From Clostridia bacterium (GTDB taxonomy: Bacteria > Bacillota > Clostridia > Peptostreptococcales > Anaerovoracaceae), in NCBI GenBank assembly GCA_910575405.1, contig CAJTER010000009.1, positions 59,209 through 123,208 of the forward strand: a DNA stretch of 64,000 nucleotides, written 5' to 3'. The translations under genes and the position numbers were made by a program. Below the pieces are notes generated by a model. It was not told the DNA's origin and searched no databases. It was given only the letters and a program-made list of their open reading frames with translations. Shown here piece after piece: positions 17,827 through 26,944 of this stretch (the stretch's first letter is position 1; each line of letters starts with the position of its first letter).

Positions 17827-19518
17827 ATGGTAAAGAAAATTCACAATCTAAAGATCGGTCTGAAGCTTTACATTCTGGTAGGCATCGCGCTGATCGGCAT
17901 GCTCCTTATCGGGGGAATGTCTTTCATGTTAATGGGCAGTCTGAACGAAAAGGCCAGCGATATCTCAACGAGCTGGCTTCCCAGTGTAGATACGGGAAGA
18001 AATATGACGGCCACAATATCCAATATCCGGCTCAATGAGTTAGGATATCTCACTGCGCTTACAGACGAAGTAGCGGAGTCAAGCCTTCAGTATCTTGAAC
18101 AGGAAAAACAAGAAATGTCCTCGCTTCTCTCCCAATACGCGGAAATGATCGACGAAGATGAGGAGGACTTTTATGAGAATGCTATGAATCTTTGGACACA
18201 GTACGACGAGGCCGATACCCGGCTGATGGATCTGGGGAAAAAGGGTAAGACACGGGAGGCTCGTTCCATTCTTGAGGGAGAATGCACAGAGTTGTATAAC
18301 TCGCTGAACAGTGCCCTTGATGAAATCGTTGCTTACAATTTGGATGGAAGTGATGAAGAAACCGCTTCCAGTGAAAGCCTCTATCGAAATTCCATGCTCC
18401 TGGAGGGTGCTATTATGCTGGTCATTATCATAATCGGCATATTTTTCTCCTTTATCATTATCCGGGCAATCAGAGTCCCTGTTGCTGAAATCGAAAATGC
18501 TGCTGCCAGAATGGCAAAGGGGGATCTGGACATAGAAATTTCCTACACTTCCAGGGATGAACTGGGTATGCTTTCCGATCAGGTGCGTGAGCTGATCCGA
18601 AAGCTCCAGACTATCATTGATGATGAGAATAAATTTCTGGCACAGATGGCTTCCGGTGACTTTACCGTGAATTCGGTCTGTGAAGAAGAATATACCGGAG
18701 GTTTCCAGCCGCTCCTGCTTTCCTTCCAGGCCATTGCCGATAAACTGAACCACACGATGCTGCAGATCAACCAGAGCTCTGTTCAGGTTGCGGGAAGCTC
18801 TGAGCAGGTGTCCAGCGGGGCACAGGCGCTTTCCCAGGGAGCTGCGGAGCAGGCCAGCTCTGTTGAAGAACTCGTCGCCAGCATCAACGAAATTTCCGAC
18901 AGGGTAAAACAAAATGCCGAATACGCGCAGCAGGCCAGCCAGATGGCGGATTCTGTGGGAGCGGAGATGAACACCAGCAATCAGCAGATGCAGGAAGTAA
19001 TTCAGGCCATGAATGATATCAGCAGCTGTTCGGGTGAGATCGGAAAAATTATCAAAACCATCGAAGATATCGCCTTCCAGACTAATATCCTCGCGCTGAA
19101 CGCCGCTGTAGAAGCAGCCCGCGCCGGAGCTGCCGGAAAGGGATTCGCCGTTGTAGCCGACGAAGTCCGCAATCTGGCAGGCAAGAGCGCTGAAGCTTCC
19201 CAAAATACAGCTGCGTTAATAGAGAATACTTTAAAAGCGGTAGAGCATGGAACGCAAATTGTCGATGAAACAGCGAAATCTCTGATTGAGACAGTGGATG
19301 GCGCCAAGGAAGTTACCAATCTTGTCAGCCAGATTTCAGAAGCCAGCAACAACCAGGCGGAAGCAATCGCACAGGTTACGATAGGAATCGATCAGATTTC
19401 CAATGTCGTACAGACGAATTCCGCTACTGCTCAGGAGAGCGCGGCGGCCAGTGAAGAGCTTTCAGGCCAGTCGCAGCTTATGAAGGAGCTGGTGGGAAGG
19501 TTCCGCTTAAGAGCGTAA
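17827..19518 (+). CDS. Methyl-accepting chemotaxis protein
   Basis: 563 residues. Membrane helix 1 (about 12-36), an external four-helix-bundle sensor (about 40-190), membrane helix 2 (about 195-217), a HAMP linker ([19 protein letters not shown], about 215-270) and the cytoplasmic coiled-coil signalling domain. The signalling tip is conserved ([20 protein letters not shown]), where CheW and CheA bind. No C-terminal CheR-docking pentapeptide is present. The ligand is unknown. AAAGGAG precedes the ATG. No chemotaxis genes adjoin it. Confidence 0.95.
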   Translation: MVKKIHNLKIGLKLYILVGIALIGMLLIGGMSFMLMGSLNEKASDISTSWLPSVDTGRNMTATISNIRLNELGYLTALTDEVAESSLQYLEQEKQEMSSLLSQYAEMIDEDEEDFYENAMNLWTQYDEADTRLMDLGKKGKTREARSILEGECTELYNSLNSALDEIVAYNLDGSDEETASSESLYRNSMLLEGAIMLVIIIIGIFFSFIIIRAIRVPVAEIENAAARMAKGDLDIEISYTSRDELGMLSDQVRELIRKLQTIIDDENKFLAQMASGDFTVNSVCEEEYTGGFQPLLLSFQAIADKLNHTMLQINQSSVQVAGSSEQVSSGAQALSQGAAEQASSVEELVASINEISDRVKQNAEYAQQASQMADSVGAEMNTSNQQMQEVIQAMNDISSCSGEIGKIIKTIEDIAFQTNILALNAAVEAARAGAAGKGFAVVADEVRNLAGKSAEASQNTAALIENTLKAVEHGTQIVDETAKSLIETVDGAKEVTNLVSQISEASNNQAEAIAQVTIGIDQISNVVQTNSATAQESAAASEELSGQSQLMKELVGRFRLRA

Positions 19519-19569
19519 CACCATTTTGCCTGAGAAATAGCCAGTCTCGAGAAAGTGAGAAGGGTGAAC

Positions 19570-19943
19570 ATGTTTGAAAAAGTAAAAGGGCATCAGCGAA
19601 TACTGCTGATCATTTTGATTATCATCTGCAAGGGAAGCGTTGTGGCAGGAGAAGCGCCTTTACTGTGGAGCTGCGTATTCAGGAGACGGAAGAGGAGCTG
19701 GAATTCTGGGATGAACACAAGGTAGCTAAGATGATTGTGGCGGACGATGACGAGAAGGTCTATCTCAACATAGTTAAAGTCATGTCTCAGGAGGGTGTAA
19801 TTACAGACTACGCTACGGATGGAGAAACGGCTGTCCACATGATGCGGGAACATCGCGAGGCCGGCAGCCCTTACGACCTGATTCTGCTGGACTGGCAGAG
19901 AATATTAAGGACTATCTTTGAGGTTGCTGATGGAGATTACTGA
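19570..19943 (+). pseudogene. Remnant of a histidine kinase / receiver protein
   Basis: A ribosome site and ATG at 19570 open a frame with a hydrophobic N-terminus (QRILLIILIII) that closes at 19725. A second frame carries SAFTVELRIQ, resembling the last strand of a kinase ATPase domain. It then runs into a receiver start (MIVADDDEKVYLNIVKVM) and ends shortly after the phosphoacceptor block YDLILLDWQ, losing the last half of the domain. The pieces of a hybrid sensor kinase thus appear collapsed by internal deletion, frameshift and 3' truncation. It lies 24 bases before the sigma-54 activator gene, so it may once have been the sensor of that pathway. The receiver is clear; the kinase origin is inferred. 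Confidence 0.6.
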
Positions 19944-19966
19944 CATAGCCCCGGCAGGAAAGAGGA

Positions 19967-22009
19967 ATGCGAAATGGAAGAGCGCTTATGGAAAAAAAGA
20001 TAGCAGTCATAGCGATTGAGGAAAATGCCGTAAAAAATTATGCCTGTCAGATTCGGGAATTTTTCGGGGCATCTGTTAAAGTGCAGGGTTACTGTACTTC
20101 CCTTGGGCAGATAACCGAAAAAATTGAGGCGGATTTAGTTGCTATTTCAGTTCCCGATGTAACGCCCTATATTGAACAGCATCTGTCCGGAGAGGTGCCC
20201 GTGATTTATATTATGCGATCCTTTTCAAAAGAAAAGACGGCGGCGCTGGAGCATCTGGAGCCGGGGAGCCGGGTACTGCTGGCGGATTACTCGGAAAACT
20301 TCGCGAATGAAACAATGGGCGTCTTAAATTCTATTGGATATCAGGGCTTTAATTATATGCTCTGGTATCCGGAAAAGGAAGAAAGCGATTTTGAGAATAT
20401 TTCCTGCGCGCTTGTCACCGGGGATACTGTCTGCGCCCCAGAAGGAATAGAAACAGTCATTGATATAGGCTGGTATCTTATAAGCCCTACTACGATTTTA
20501 GAAATTTCTCAGAGGCTGGGGCTTATGGATTCTGTCATGGGAAATAAATTGTACGCGTACTTTAAAGCGGTCCATGTTGTAGACTCCGGGATCTTTCAGG
20601 TTTTTCAATCCTTTTTTCAGCTGGAAAGTCAGTGGGAGTCGATTCTGAATATGATCGACGGGGGCGTGCTGCTGCTGGACCCTTCTGGAAACATCATCTG
20701 CTATAATGACTTCATGAAGCGGCTGTGCAGAGAAGATGCGGAGCATATGGAAGGAAGCCTTGCAGGCTGTGATATTCACCAGTTGCTATATGAAGAAATT
20801 TTGGACCCCATCGATCAATATGATACACTGGATAATTTTCTGTTGGAGCTGCCAGGTGGAATGAAAGTCGCGCTCTCCAAACGGAAGCCGACTTCCTGCA
20901 GCGACAGCAGGCGGGATTTGATCCTGATAGAAGATGCCTCTGAGATACAAAAAGCTGAGTACGATATACGGCTCCAGCTGGCACAAAAAGGGCTCTTTGC
21001 AAAATATACCTTTGAAAATATCATAGCTGAAAGTCCAGCCATGAAAAAGTGCGTTACTCAGTGCCGGAAAATTGCAGGTTACGATACAGCAGTGCTGATT
21101 TCCGGAGACAGCGGAGTCGGAAAAGAGCTTTTAGCCCAGTCCATCCATAATGCTTCCCCACGCAGACAAATGCCGTTTGTGGCCGTCAACTGCGCGGCGC
21201 TTCCAGCTGAGCTTTTGGAAAGCGAGCTGTTCGGCTATGAAGAGGGCGCTTTTACAGGAGCAAAAAAAGGCGGAAAAAGAGGACTACTGGAAATGGCTCA
21301 CAAGGGGACTATATTTTTGGATGAAATTGGGGATATGCCCCTTCCGGTACAGGCCAAGCTGCTGCGGGTGCTGCAGGAAAAGGAAGTCATGAAAATCGGA
21401 AGCGATTATATGCTTCCAGTGGATATACGGATTATCGCTGCTTCTAACAGTGATTTTAAAACGCGGATAGAGGAAAAACAGTTCCGCAAGGATCTGTATT
21501 ATCGCCTCAACGGAATCCATATTTATGTACCGCCTTTGGCAGGAAGGGAAGCGGATGTTCTTGCTCTGGCGTGGCATTTTATCCGAAAATACCCAGGAAA
21601 ATATTTTTCTGAAGAGATTTTAAAGGTTTTTCCAAAACTGAAATGGGAAGGAAATGTCCGGCAGCTGGAGCACAGCATCGAATACATGGCTATTATGGGT
21701 GAGCAGGAGCTGGGGATGGAGGACCTGCCGCCTGAACTGCACGCGGAAATCGAGGATCTGCGGATGCAGAAGAACGTGTATCAAAACGGTGAGCTGCTGA
21801 CGGGGTTCCTGCCGGAAGAGAAAGCACTGGTGCTTAAAATCATAGAAATTTTAAGAATAAGAACCTTGGGGCGGCGCAGGCTGACACAAATTTTAGGGGA
21901 AGATGGGTTCCCGGTTTCAGAATACCAGGTCCGGCAGATTCTGGAGATGATGGAAAAGAGGGGGCTCGTCAAAACTCACAATACACGCAAGGGAATCGAA
22001 TTAATATAA
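19967..22009 (+). CDS. Sigma-54-dependent transcriptional activator
   Basis: 680 residues. The N-terminal about 190 residues resemble a PrpR_N-type sensor half. A PAS-like segment (about 220-330: ILNMIDGGVLLLDPSGNIICYND) follows. The AAA+ domain shows Walker A GDSGVGKELL (about 378), the sigma-54 contact loop GAFTGA (about 427) and Walker B GTIFLDEIGD (about 446). The C-terminus is a winged-helix-like module (LRIRTLGRRRLTQIL, VRQILEMMEKRGLV) instead of the usual Fis helix. Two starts are possible: 19967 with AGGAAAGAGG just upstream, or 19988. A -24/-12 promoter and palindrome lie in the next intergenic region, so the deacylase and transporter genes are the likely targets. Confidence 0.93.
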   Translation: MRNGRALMEKKIAVIAIEENAVKNYACQIREFFGASVKVQGYCTSLGQITEKIEADLVAISVPDVTPYIEQHLSGEVPVIYIMRSFSKEKTAALEHLEPGSRVLLADYSENFANETMGVLNSIGYQGFNYMLWYPEKEESDFENISCALVTGDTVCAPEGIETVIDIGWYLISPTTILEISQRLGLMDSVMGNKLYAYFKAVHVVDSGIFQVFQSFFQLESQWESILNMIDGGVLLLDPSGNIICYNDFMKRLCREDAEHMEGSLAGCDIHQLLYEEILDPIDQYDTLDNFLLELPGGMKVALSKRKPTSCSDSRRDLILIEDASEIQKAEYDIRLQLAQKGLFAKYTFENIIAESPAMKKCVTQCRKIAGYDTAVLISGDSGVGKELLAQSIHNASPRRQMPFVAVNCAALPAELLESELFGYEEGAFTGAKKGGKRGLLEMAHKGTIFLDEIGDMPLPVQAKLLRVLQEKEVMKIGSDYMLPVDIRIIAASNSDFKTRIEEKQFRKDLYYRLNGIHIYVPPLAGREADVLALAWHFIRKYPGKYFSEEILKVFPKLKWEGNVRQLEHSIEYMAIMGEQELGMEDLPPELHAEIEDLRMQKNVYQNGELLTGFLPEEKALVLKIIEILRIRTLGRRRLTQILGEDGFPVSEYQVRQILEMMEKRGLVKTHNTRKGIELI

Positions 22010-22010
22010 C

Positions 22011-22053
22011 AAAAATGCGGGATGAAAATTTATCTTTTTCATCCCGCATTTTT
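22011..22053 (+). terminator. Rho-independent terminator
   Basis: An 18-base inverted repeat (core ATGCGGGATGAAAA / TTTTCATCCCGCAT) with a seven-base loop and a T5 tail, directly after the activator stop codon. It separates the activator from the sigma-54 promoter downstream. Confidence 0.92.
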
Positions 22054-22121
22054 ATTATATTAAGAATGGTCTATGTTTCTTTCCCAATACCAATAAATTT
22101 TTTCTGAAAATCAGTGAGGCC

Positions 22122-22141
22122 GGATTGCTTTGACACAATCC
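22122..22141. promoter_or_regulatory. Candidate activator site (GGATTG-N8-CAATCC)
   Basis: A perfect 6+6 palindrome with an eight-base spacer, centred about 70 bases upstream of the -24 element. Its size, symmetry and distance fit an upstream activating sequence for the activator encoded at 19967. Confidence 0.5.
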
Positions 22142-22201
22142 TATAAAGCGAAGGCTGTCCGGGTGAAAAGGAGGCCGTCTGCAAAAATCCCCCTTTTATA
22201 T

Positions 22202-22217
22202 TGGCATGGTTGTTGCA
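22202..22217 (+). promoter_or_regulatory. Sigma-54 (-24/-12) promoter
   Basis: TGGCAT-N5-TTGCA matches the consensus TGGCAC-N5-TTGCW at all but one position and keeps the GG and GC doublets ten bases apart. It lies about 115 bases upstream of the deacylase ATG and directly follows the gene for a sigma-54 activator. Confidence 0.8.
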
Positions 22218-22332
22218 TTATTAAGCGTCAAAGGCAGGCTTGAAAGGATACTTTCCAATCTGCCTGGGGTGATGCGGCCGGCGCGTCAGAAAAGAGGAAA
22301 CCTTGCATCTGAATATCGAAGGAGGACAGCAT

Positions 22333-23346
22333 ATGGAGAAGATTTTACAATTATCAGCAGCAGACTTTTCTTTAAAAAAGCTGATTGAGGAAAACAGAGG
22401 AAACAAGCGGCAGCTGGAGCTGAATCTGGTGAGAAAAGCAAACGGGGAATGGATGAAGATTCCGATTTTGCTGGTATCAGGAACAGAGCCGGGAAATATT
22501 CTGCTGGCAGATGGCTGCTGCCATGGCGATGAATATGAGGGAACAGAAGGAATTATTGAAACCTGGAGAAACCTTGGGCCTGAAAGCATTAAGGGCGCAT
22601 TTGTGGGAATCCCGGCACTGAATCTGGATGCTTATGGAAGCATGAACCGCTACAGCGGCAATGATTTTGTACCGGTGGATTTAAACAGAGCTTTCCCGGG
22701 AAATGAACAGGGATATGTGACGGATTATCTGGCAAATTATTATTTAGAGCATTTTATTAAAGAAGCTTCCGCAGTTGTAACTCTGCACGGCGGCGGAAAC
22801 ACTCTTTTTCTTTCGCCAGTCGTCTGCTTCCCTGATACCGGAACGGAGGTCAGCAGAAAAGCAAAGGAAATGGCTGAGGCTTTTGGCTTTGACTTTCTCT
22901 GGCATGATGAGGACATCGACCCGGCGTTCGGACTCATGGATCAGCACGCTTATCTAAACGGCATCCCGGTAGTCACTGCTGAAATTGGCGGGCAATGCAT
23001 ACGTCACAGGGAACGGGAAGAATGTATACAGAGAATTCAGCGGGGAATTTTGAACGTAATAAAAGTTTTAGAAATCCTCGGCGATCCGGTGCAAAGCTTT
23101 GAGCAGCCATGTTCGGTTCATCTGAAATACATCTACAGTACTCACGGTGGTATCCACAAGCCTCAAAAGCGGGATAAAGAGCGGGTGAAAAAAGGAGAAA
23201 CCTTATCCATTATTACAGATGTTTTTGGAAACGAAGTTGAGCGGATTAAGGCACCTTACGATGGAATTGTAGTAGGATACCTGGTTTATTCAATCGTAAA
23301 TCCAAAATCCTGGGTATACTTAATGGGAACGGAGGTAAAAAAATAA
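22333..23346 (+). CDS. Succinylglutamate desuccinylase/aspartoacylase family zinc deacylase
   Basis: 337 residues from the ATG at 22333, chosen for the GAAGGAGG site; the frame also opens at a TTG at 22303. The M14-like zinc fold shows H-x-x-E in CCHGDEYEG (about His64, Glu67), the third ligand in LHGGGN (about His152) and the catalytic Glu in VTAEIGG (about 217). The family removes an acyl group from amino acids or amines in the cytosol. The last 90 residues resemble a lipoyl-like barrel (GETLSIITDVFGNEVERIKAPYDG). Its stop overlaps the transporter start by one base, so an imported acylated amino compound is the likely substrate. Expression is likely controlled by sigma-54. Confidence 0.88.
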   Translation: MEKILQLSAADFSLKKLIEENRGNKRQLELNLVRKANGEWMKIPILLVSGTEPGNILLADGCCHGDEYEGTEGIIETWRNLGPESIKGAFVGIPALNLDAYGSMNRYSGNDFVPVDLNRAFPGNEQGYVTDYLANYYLEHFIKEASAVVTLHGGGNTLFLSPVVCFPDTGTEVSRKAKEMAEAFGFDFLWHDEDIDPAFGLMDQHAYLNGIPVVTAEIGGQCIRHREREECIQRIQRGILNVIKVLEILGDPVQSFEQPCSVHLKYIYSTHGGIHKPQKRDKERVKKGETLSIITDVFGNEVERIKAPYDGIVVGYLVYSIVNPKSWVYLMGTEVKK

Positions 23347-24758
23347 TGGGCGATACATTGAATAAAAAGAAGCATTCCTTCCGGATGCCGCATACATATG
23401 CGCTGATAGGAATCTTTATCGTTATAGCATATATCTTGACTTTTATCGTTCCCAGCGGCGTGTATGATATGATTACTAATGAAGAAACCGGAGCCAGCAT
23501 GGTGGACCCCGACACGTACCATAAGGTGGATAGTGAATCATTGGGACTGTTTCGTTTATTTCTGGCTGTTCCAAAAGGCATGGAGCAGGCTGCATACGTC
23601 ATCTTTTTTATTTTCATTATTGCAGGGGCCTTTCAGGTGGTTACGGAAACCGGCGCAATTGAAGGCGCTATAAAACGTCTGGCAAGAGCCATGAAGGGAA
23701 AAGAAGTTCTCGCCATTATTGTTTTCGTATTTGTGTTTTCCATTGGAGGGGCTACCATCGGGATGTCCCAGGAAACCGTTATTTTCATTCCTATTGGAAT
23801 TATGCTTGCTAGATCCTTGGGATATGATGCAATGGTAGGATTTGCAATGATATCCCTTGGCGCGCAGGTGGGATTTCAAAGCGGCTGGCTCAACCCGTTT
23901 ACAGTAGGTGTAGCTCATGATGTAGCGGAGCTGCCTATGTTTTCAGGAATCGCCCTGCGGCTGGTTCTTTGGGCGGTATACTTAATTGTTACCTGCTGGT
24001 TTATCATCCGCTATGCAAAAAAAGTCAAGGATGATCCGTCCAAGAGCCTGGTTCGTGAGCTGGAAGAAGAACAGGATGAAACTCTGGATTTATCCAACAT
24101 ACCGAAAATGTCTAAAGGACAGATTATGGTACTGCTTTTAGTAGCAGCCGCGTTGATTTTGCTGGTTGTAGGAATTTCCCTCTGGGACTGGTATATTACA
24201 GAAATGAGTGCCTTGTTTCTGATTATGGGAATCTTGGCGGGGATTATAGGCAGACAGAGCTGCTCCGGCATTTGCGATGCGTTTATTGAAGGCGCGCGTT
24301 CCGTTGTTTTTGGAAGCCTTCTGGTGGGCGTCGCGCAGGCGATTGTCATTATTTTTAACGAAGGACAGATTCTCGATACGATTGTATACGGCCTGAGCAA
24401 TGCAGTTATGATTCTGCCCCAAAGCCTTGCGGTCCTCGGCATGATGGTAGTCCAGACGGTTATTAACTTTTTCGTAAATTCCGGTTCAGGACAGGCGATG
24501 ATCACCATGCCAGTTATGATTCCTATTGCTGATATACTGGGAATTACACGGCAGACCGCAGTAACCTGCTTCCAGCTCGGCGATGGCATTTCAAACGCGC
24601 TCTTTCCTACATCACCTGTATTGATGGCCGTTTTATCGGTTGCCAAAATTCCATATGACAAATATGTGAAATTTATCCTTCCATTGTTTGGAATATGGAT
24701 CGGAATCGCGGCAGTCTTTCTTTTGATTTGCAACTTTATTAATTACGGGCCTTTTTAA
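23346..24758 (+). CDS. YfcC family membrane transporter
   Basis: 470 residues with about twelve membrane segments. Recognised as YfcC/C4-dicarboxylate-like (IT superfamily) by the start FRMPHTYALIGIFIVIAYIL, the conserved IVPSGVYD and GGATIGMSQETVIFIPIG blocks and the late NSGSGQAMITMPVMIPIADI motif. Relatives carry amino acids or peptides-like compounds, driven by ions. The one-base overlap with the deacylase (TAATG) means the two are made together. Inference: import of an N-acyl amino acid or dipeptide that the deacylase then opens. The sigma-54 control suggests induction by that substrate or by nitrogen state. Confidence 0.87.
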   Translation: MGDTLNKKKHSFRMPHTYALIGIFIVIAYILTFIVPSGVYDMITNEETGASMVDPDTYHKVDSESLGLFRLFLAVPKGMEQAAYVIFFIFIIAGAFQVVTETGAIEGAIKRLARAMKGKEVLAIIVFVFVFSIGGATIGMSQETVIFIPIGIMLARSLGYDAMVGFAMISLGAQVGFQSGWLNPFTVGVAHDVAELPMFSGIALRLVLWAVYLIVTCWFIIRYAKKVKDDPSKSLVRELEEEQDETLDLSNIPKMSKGQIMVLLLVAAALILLVVGISLWDWYITEMSALFLIMGILAGIIGRQSCSGICDAFIEGARSVVFGSLLVGVAQAIVIIFNEGQILDTIVYGLSNAVMILPQSLAVLGMMVVQTVINFFVNSGSGQAMITMPVMIPIADILGITRQTAVTCFQLGDGISNALFPTSPVLMAVLSVAKIPYDKYVKFILPLFGIWIGIAAVFLLICNFINYGPF

Positions 24759-24971
24759 AAGAGAGGACATAAACCGACATCTTAACCCGCAGAAAATCGA
24801 CACTAAATCACAACATATCCAATTCTTATTCCAAAAGGCTCTGCTTTCATAGACACAAAATTTTTTTCACTCTCTTGCAGGGATGGTCTATTTGCGATAT
24901 ATGCTGATTTTGTTATAAATCGTTTAACTACGATGGATACAAGCGGAAAGCTTTGTGAAGTAACGGCAAAC
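24759..24971. other. Intergenic stretch, no gene supported
   Basis: About 210 bases between the transporter and a terminator. A minus-strand frame crosses it (about 55 residues, ending FGIRIGYVVI), but it has no ribosome site and no recognised family, and it runs through the terminator. Nothing else is seen. Confidence 0.5.
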
Positions 24972-25021
24972 AAATGCCGGAAAGTGTGTAGCGGTTTCGT
25001 GCGAACCCCTTTCCGGCATTT
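24972..25021. terminator. Bidirectional rho-independent terminator
   Basis: AAATGCCGGAAAG / CTTTCCGGCATTT, a 13-base perfect stem around a 24-base loop. It lies between the convergent transporter and the minus-strand gene at 25029. Confidence 0.85.
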
Positions 25022-25028
25022 ATTTCTT

Positions 25029-25691
25029 TTATGAAAACTGTGTGTGCTGCCGCCTGTAAGTATCCGTATCCTTGATCCGAAGTTCGTTTTCGACCTGGGC
25101 AATCTGACTCTCTAGCTTTTTCTGCTCATCCGGATTGTCCTTGGCCCGGGCCAGCTGCTGTTTTAGAGCTTCCAGCTTTTCCTTCAGCTTGCGGATTTCA
25201 GCTTCCACCTTGTCTGTATTCGCAGTGACGGTTTCTTCCTTGTTGTCAGGCGTGTCTTTGCCCTCCGCCTTTTCATCAGGCGATGCTTTATGCGGTGCTT
25301 TTTCCGCGGCATTTCCGCCGTCTGTCTTCTTTTCCGGGTCATCGAACACAATGCTGCGCATACCCTTTTCATCCGGGACCGTGCGGTAAAGTCCGGCAGG
25401 CTCCGGCTCCTGGCCTTGTACGTACTGATCGACTACTGGGGCCGAAGAGATCCGCTGCGGCGCGGTCCGCTCCTTGGTTTTGACGCTTTCCGTGCTCGTC
25501 GCACCGATAGTACTGTTTGCCTGTGAAAGCTTTCCTGCGCTTCTCAGGAGCGTTTCTTCCCCTTTTTGTTTATCCTCTGCCGCTTTTTTAGCGTCCTCAC
25601 GCCGGCCCAGGCTCAAGGCTTCGTCCTCCCTCCGATCTGGAGCCGGTGCCGCGGGTCGCATGACAGCGACGGTACTTAACATACTGCTCAT
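25029..25691 (-). CDS. Hypothetical charged coiled-coil protein
   Basis: 220 residues, not recognised with certainty. There is no signal peptide or membrane segment. The first 150 residues are low in complexity and rich in Ala, Lys, Glu and Pro. Residues about 155-205 form a strong heptad coiled coil (EIRKLKEKLEALKQQLARAK, then ESQIAQVENELR). It ends in the motif DTDTYRRQHTQFS, which looks conserved rather than random. An AGGTAAACC sequence precedes the ATG. It stands alone between the terminator and a broken kinase gene. The C-terminal helix pair resembles the linker seen beside SprA-like peptidases, but no peptidase domain is present. Confidence 0.7.
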   Translation of the reverse strand: MSSMLSTVAVMRPAAPAPDRREDEALSLGRREDAKKAAEDKQKGEETLLRSAGKLSQANSTIGATSTESVKTKERTAPQRISSAPVVDQYVQGQEPEPAGLYRTVPDEKGMRSIVFDDPEKKTDGGNAAEKAPHKASPDEKAEGKDTPDNKEETVTANTDKVEAEIRKLKEKLEALKQQLARAKDNPDEQKKLESQIAQVENELRIKDTDTYRRQHTQFS

Positions 25692-25743
25692 TTGGTTTAC
25701 CTCCTATATGCATATTCGACAATACACAATGCTTACTTCCTAA

Positions 25744-26943
25744 TTATAAAGGCCGGGCAGCGGATTTCAATAGATTTGTACTGAAGGGGGCTCTGGGTGT
25801 CTTGAAATGTTCAGCAGGACACTGAGGCGAAAGCTTTGGCCGCAGCGCTCCGCGGTTATGGCGCCGCTGTATTTTTCCGCTACTGCCTTGATGTTGGAAA
25901 GGCCGGTTCCCAGCTTGGGAGAAGCGGAGGGAAACGTCCGTCTCAATCCCTTCGGCCCGAGCGAGCTCCAGCTTGTCACTGAGGACAATGTCCACCACCG
26001 GGTTTCCCGTCTGAACAGGGAAGGAAAGATGGGAAGTTACGGCTTCCAGCTTTTGCAGATAAGCCTTTGCTTGCTCCGCCCTTCCCTCCTTCAGCAGACC
26101 GTCCAGCACGGAGAGATGGTTTTTTATATCATGGCGAAAGCTGCGGGTCGCTTCATAGCGCATCTGTGCCTGGGCAACGTAGGCTTTTTGGGCGGCAAGC
26201 TCCTGGGTCATGGAAGCGAGGGCAGTCTGGGCGCGAAAGCCACGGCAGATCCGTTCATAAGCAAATAGGGTGCTCAAAAGCGCGGCAAGTCCCAGAACCT
26301 GCAGGGCCAGCAGGATCAAATGCTTTCCCGGATCCGTACCGGCCGGAAGCTCCACATGATAGTAGAAGGCGTACAAAATGAAGCCTTCTGCCGCGAAAAA
26401 GAAGAGGCAGGAGGGCAGCAGGAGGAGGATATGGGGCTGTTCCTCTCCCTGTTGGAAGGAAAACCGTTTGAGGATCAGCAGATAACAGTAGGCGCATAGA
26501 GCCAGGGATGCCAGGGATGCCAGAAAAACCAGCGCATACAGAAGACGGCTTCCCAAAAAGCTGGGAAACAGCAGCATTTCCAGAGAATTGAGGATGCCGG
26601 AGGAAAGTTGGGGGATATAAAAAGCCAGGATGGAGCTGATCAGGGAACGGGTGGGGCTGTTTCCAAGGAAAAAACAGCAGGTTCCAAAGAGAAGGGCAAA
26701 ATCAGCGCATAAAGCAGCAGCGGAAAGCAGATCCTGCTTCATCTCAGGCAAAAGAGCGGAAGGATCCGCGCCTGTGGATTGCAGGAAAAAAACAGCGTTT
26801 TCAATGAAAAAGAGGCACACTAAGTACAGGGCCAGATGGCGCGCTCGAAAAGCTTTTGCCGTAAAACGGCAGACAAAGAAGAGCTGCAGGATTCCCTGGC
26901 CCGCCAGGCTGATGCTGTTTAACGCAAGGAGAAACCAATCCAT
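25744..26943 (-). pseudogene. GHKL-type sensor histidine kinase, ATPase domain deleted and frameshifted
   Basis: The N-terminal membrane sensor (about six to seven hydrophobic segments, residues 1-220) and the dimerisation/phosphoacceptor block FRHDIKNHLSVLDGLL (about 265) are intact and typical of AgrC-like kinases paired with LytTR regulators. After the block GIETDVSLRF the frame leaves the family. The expected N-box (NALDNAIEA type) is absent. The last part of the ATPase domain, LGTGLSNIKAVAEKYSGAI, appears in another frame at about 25767-25930. An internal deletion of perhaps 180-200 bases with a frameshift at about 25915 explains this. The product could not bind ATP. It lies one base after the intact LytTR regulator gene. 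Confidence 0.8.
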
Positions 26944-26944
26944 A

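Noticed and set aside
18079..19203. Long minus-strand frame (374 codons) opposite the chemoreceptor gene
   Set aside because: Antisense shadow of the conserved signalling domain; no start site or recognisable domain.
24803..25102. 99-codon minus-strand frame across the terminator at 24972
   Set aside because: It runs through a strong terminator and the 3' end of the coiled-coil gene and has no ribosome site or known domain.
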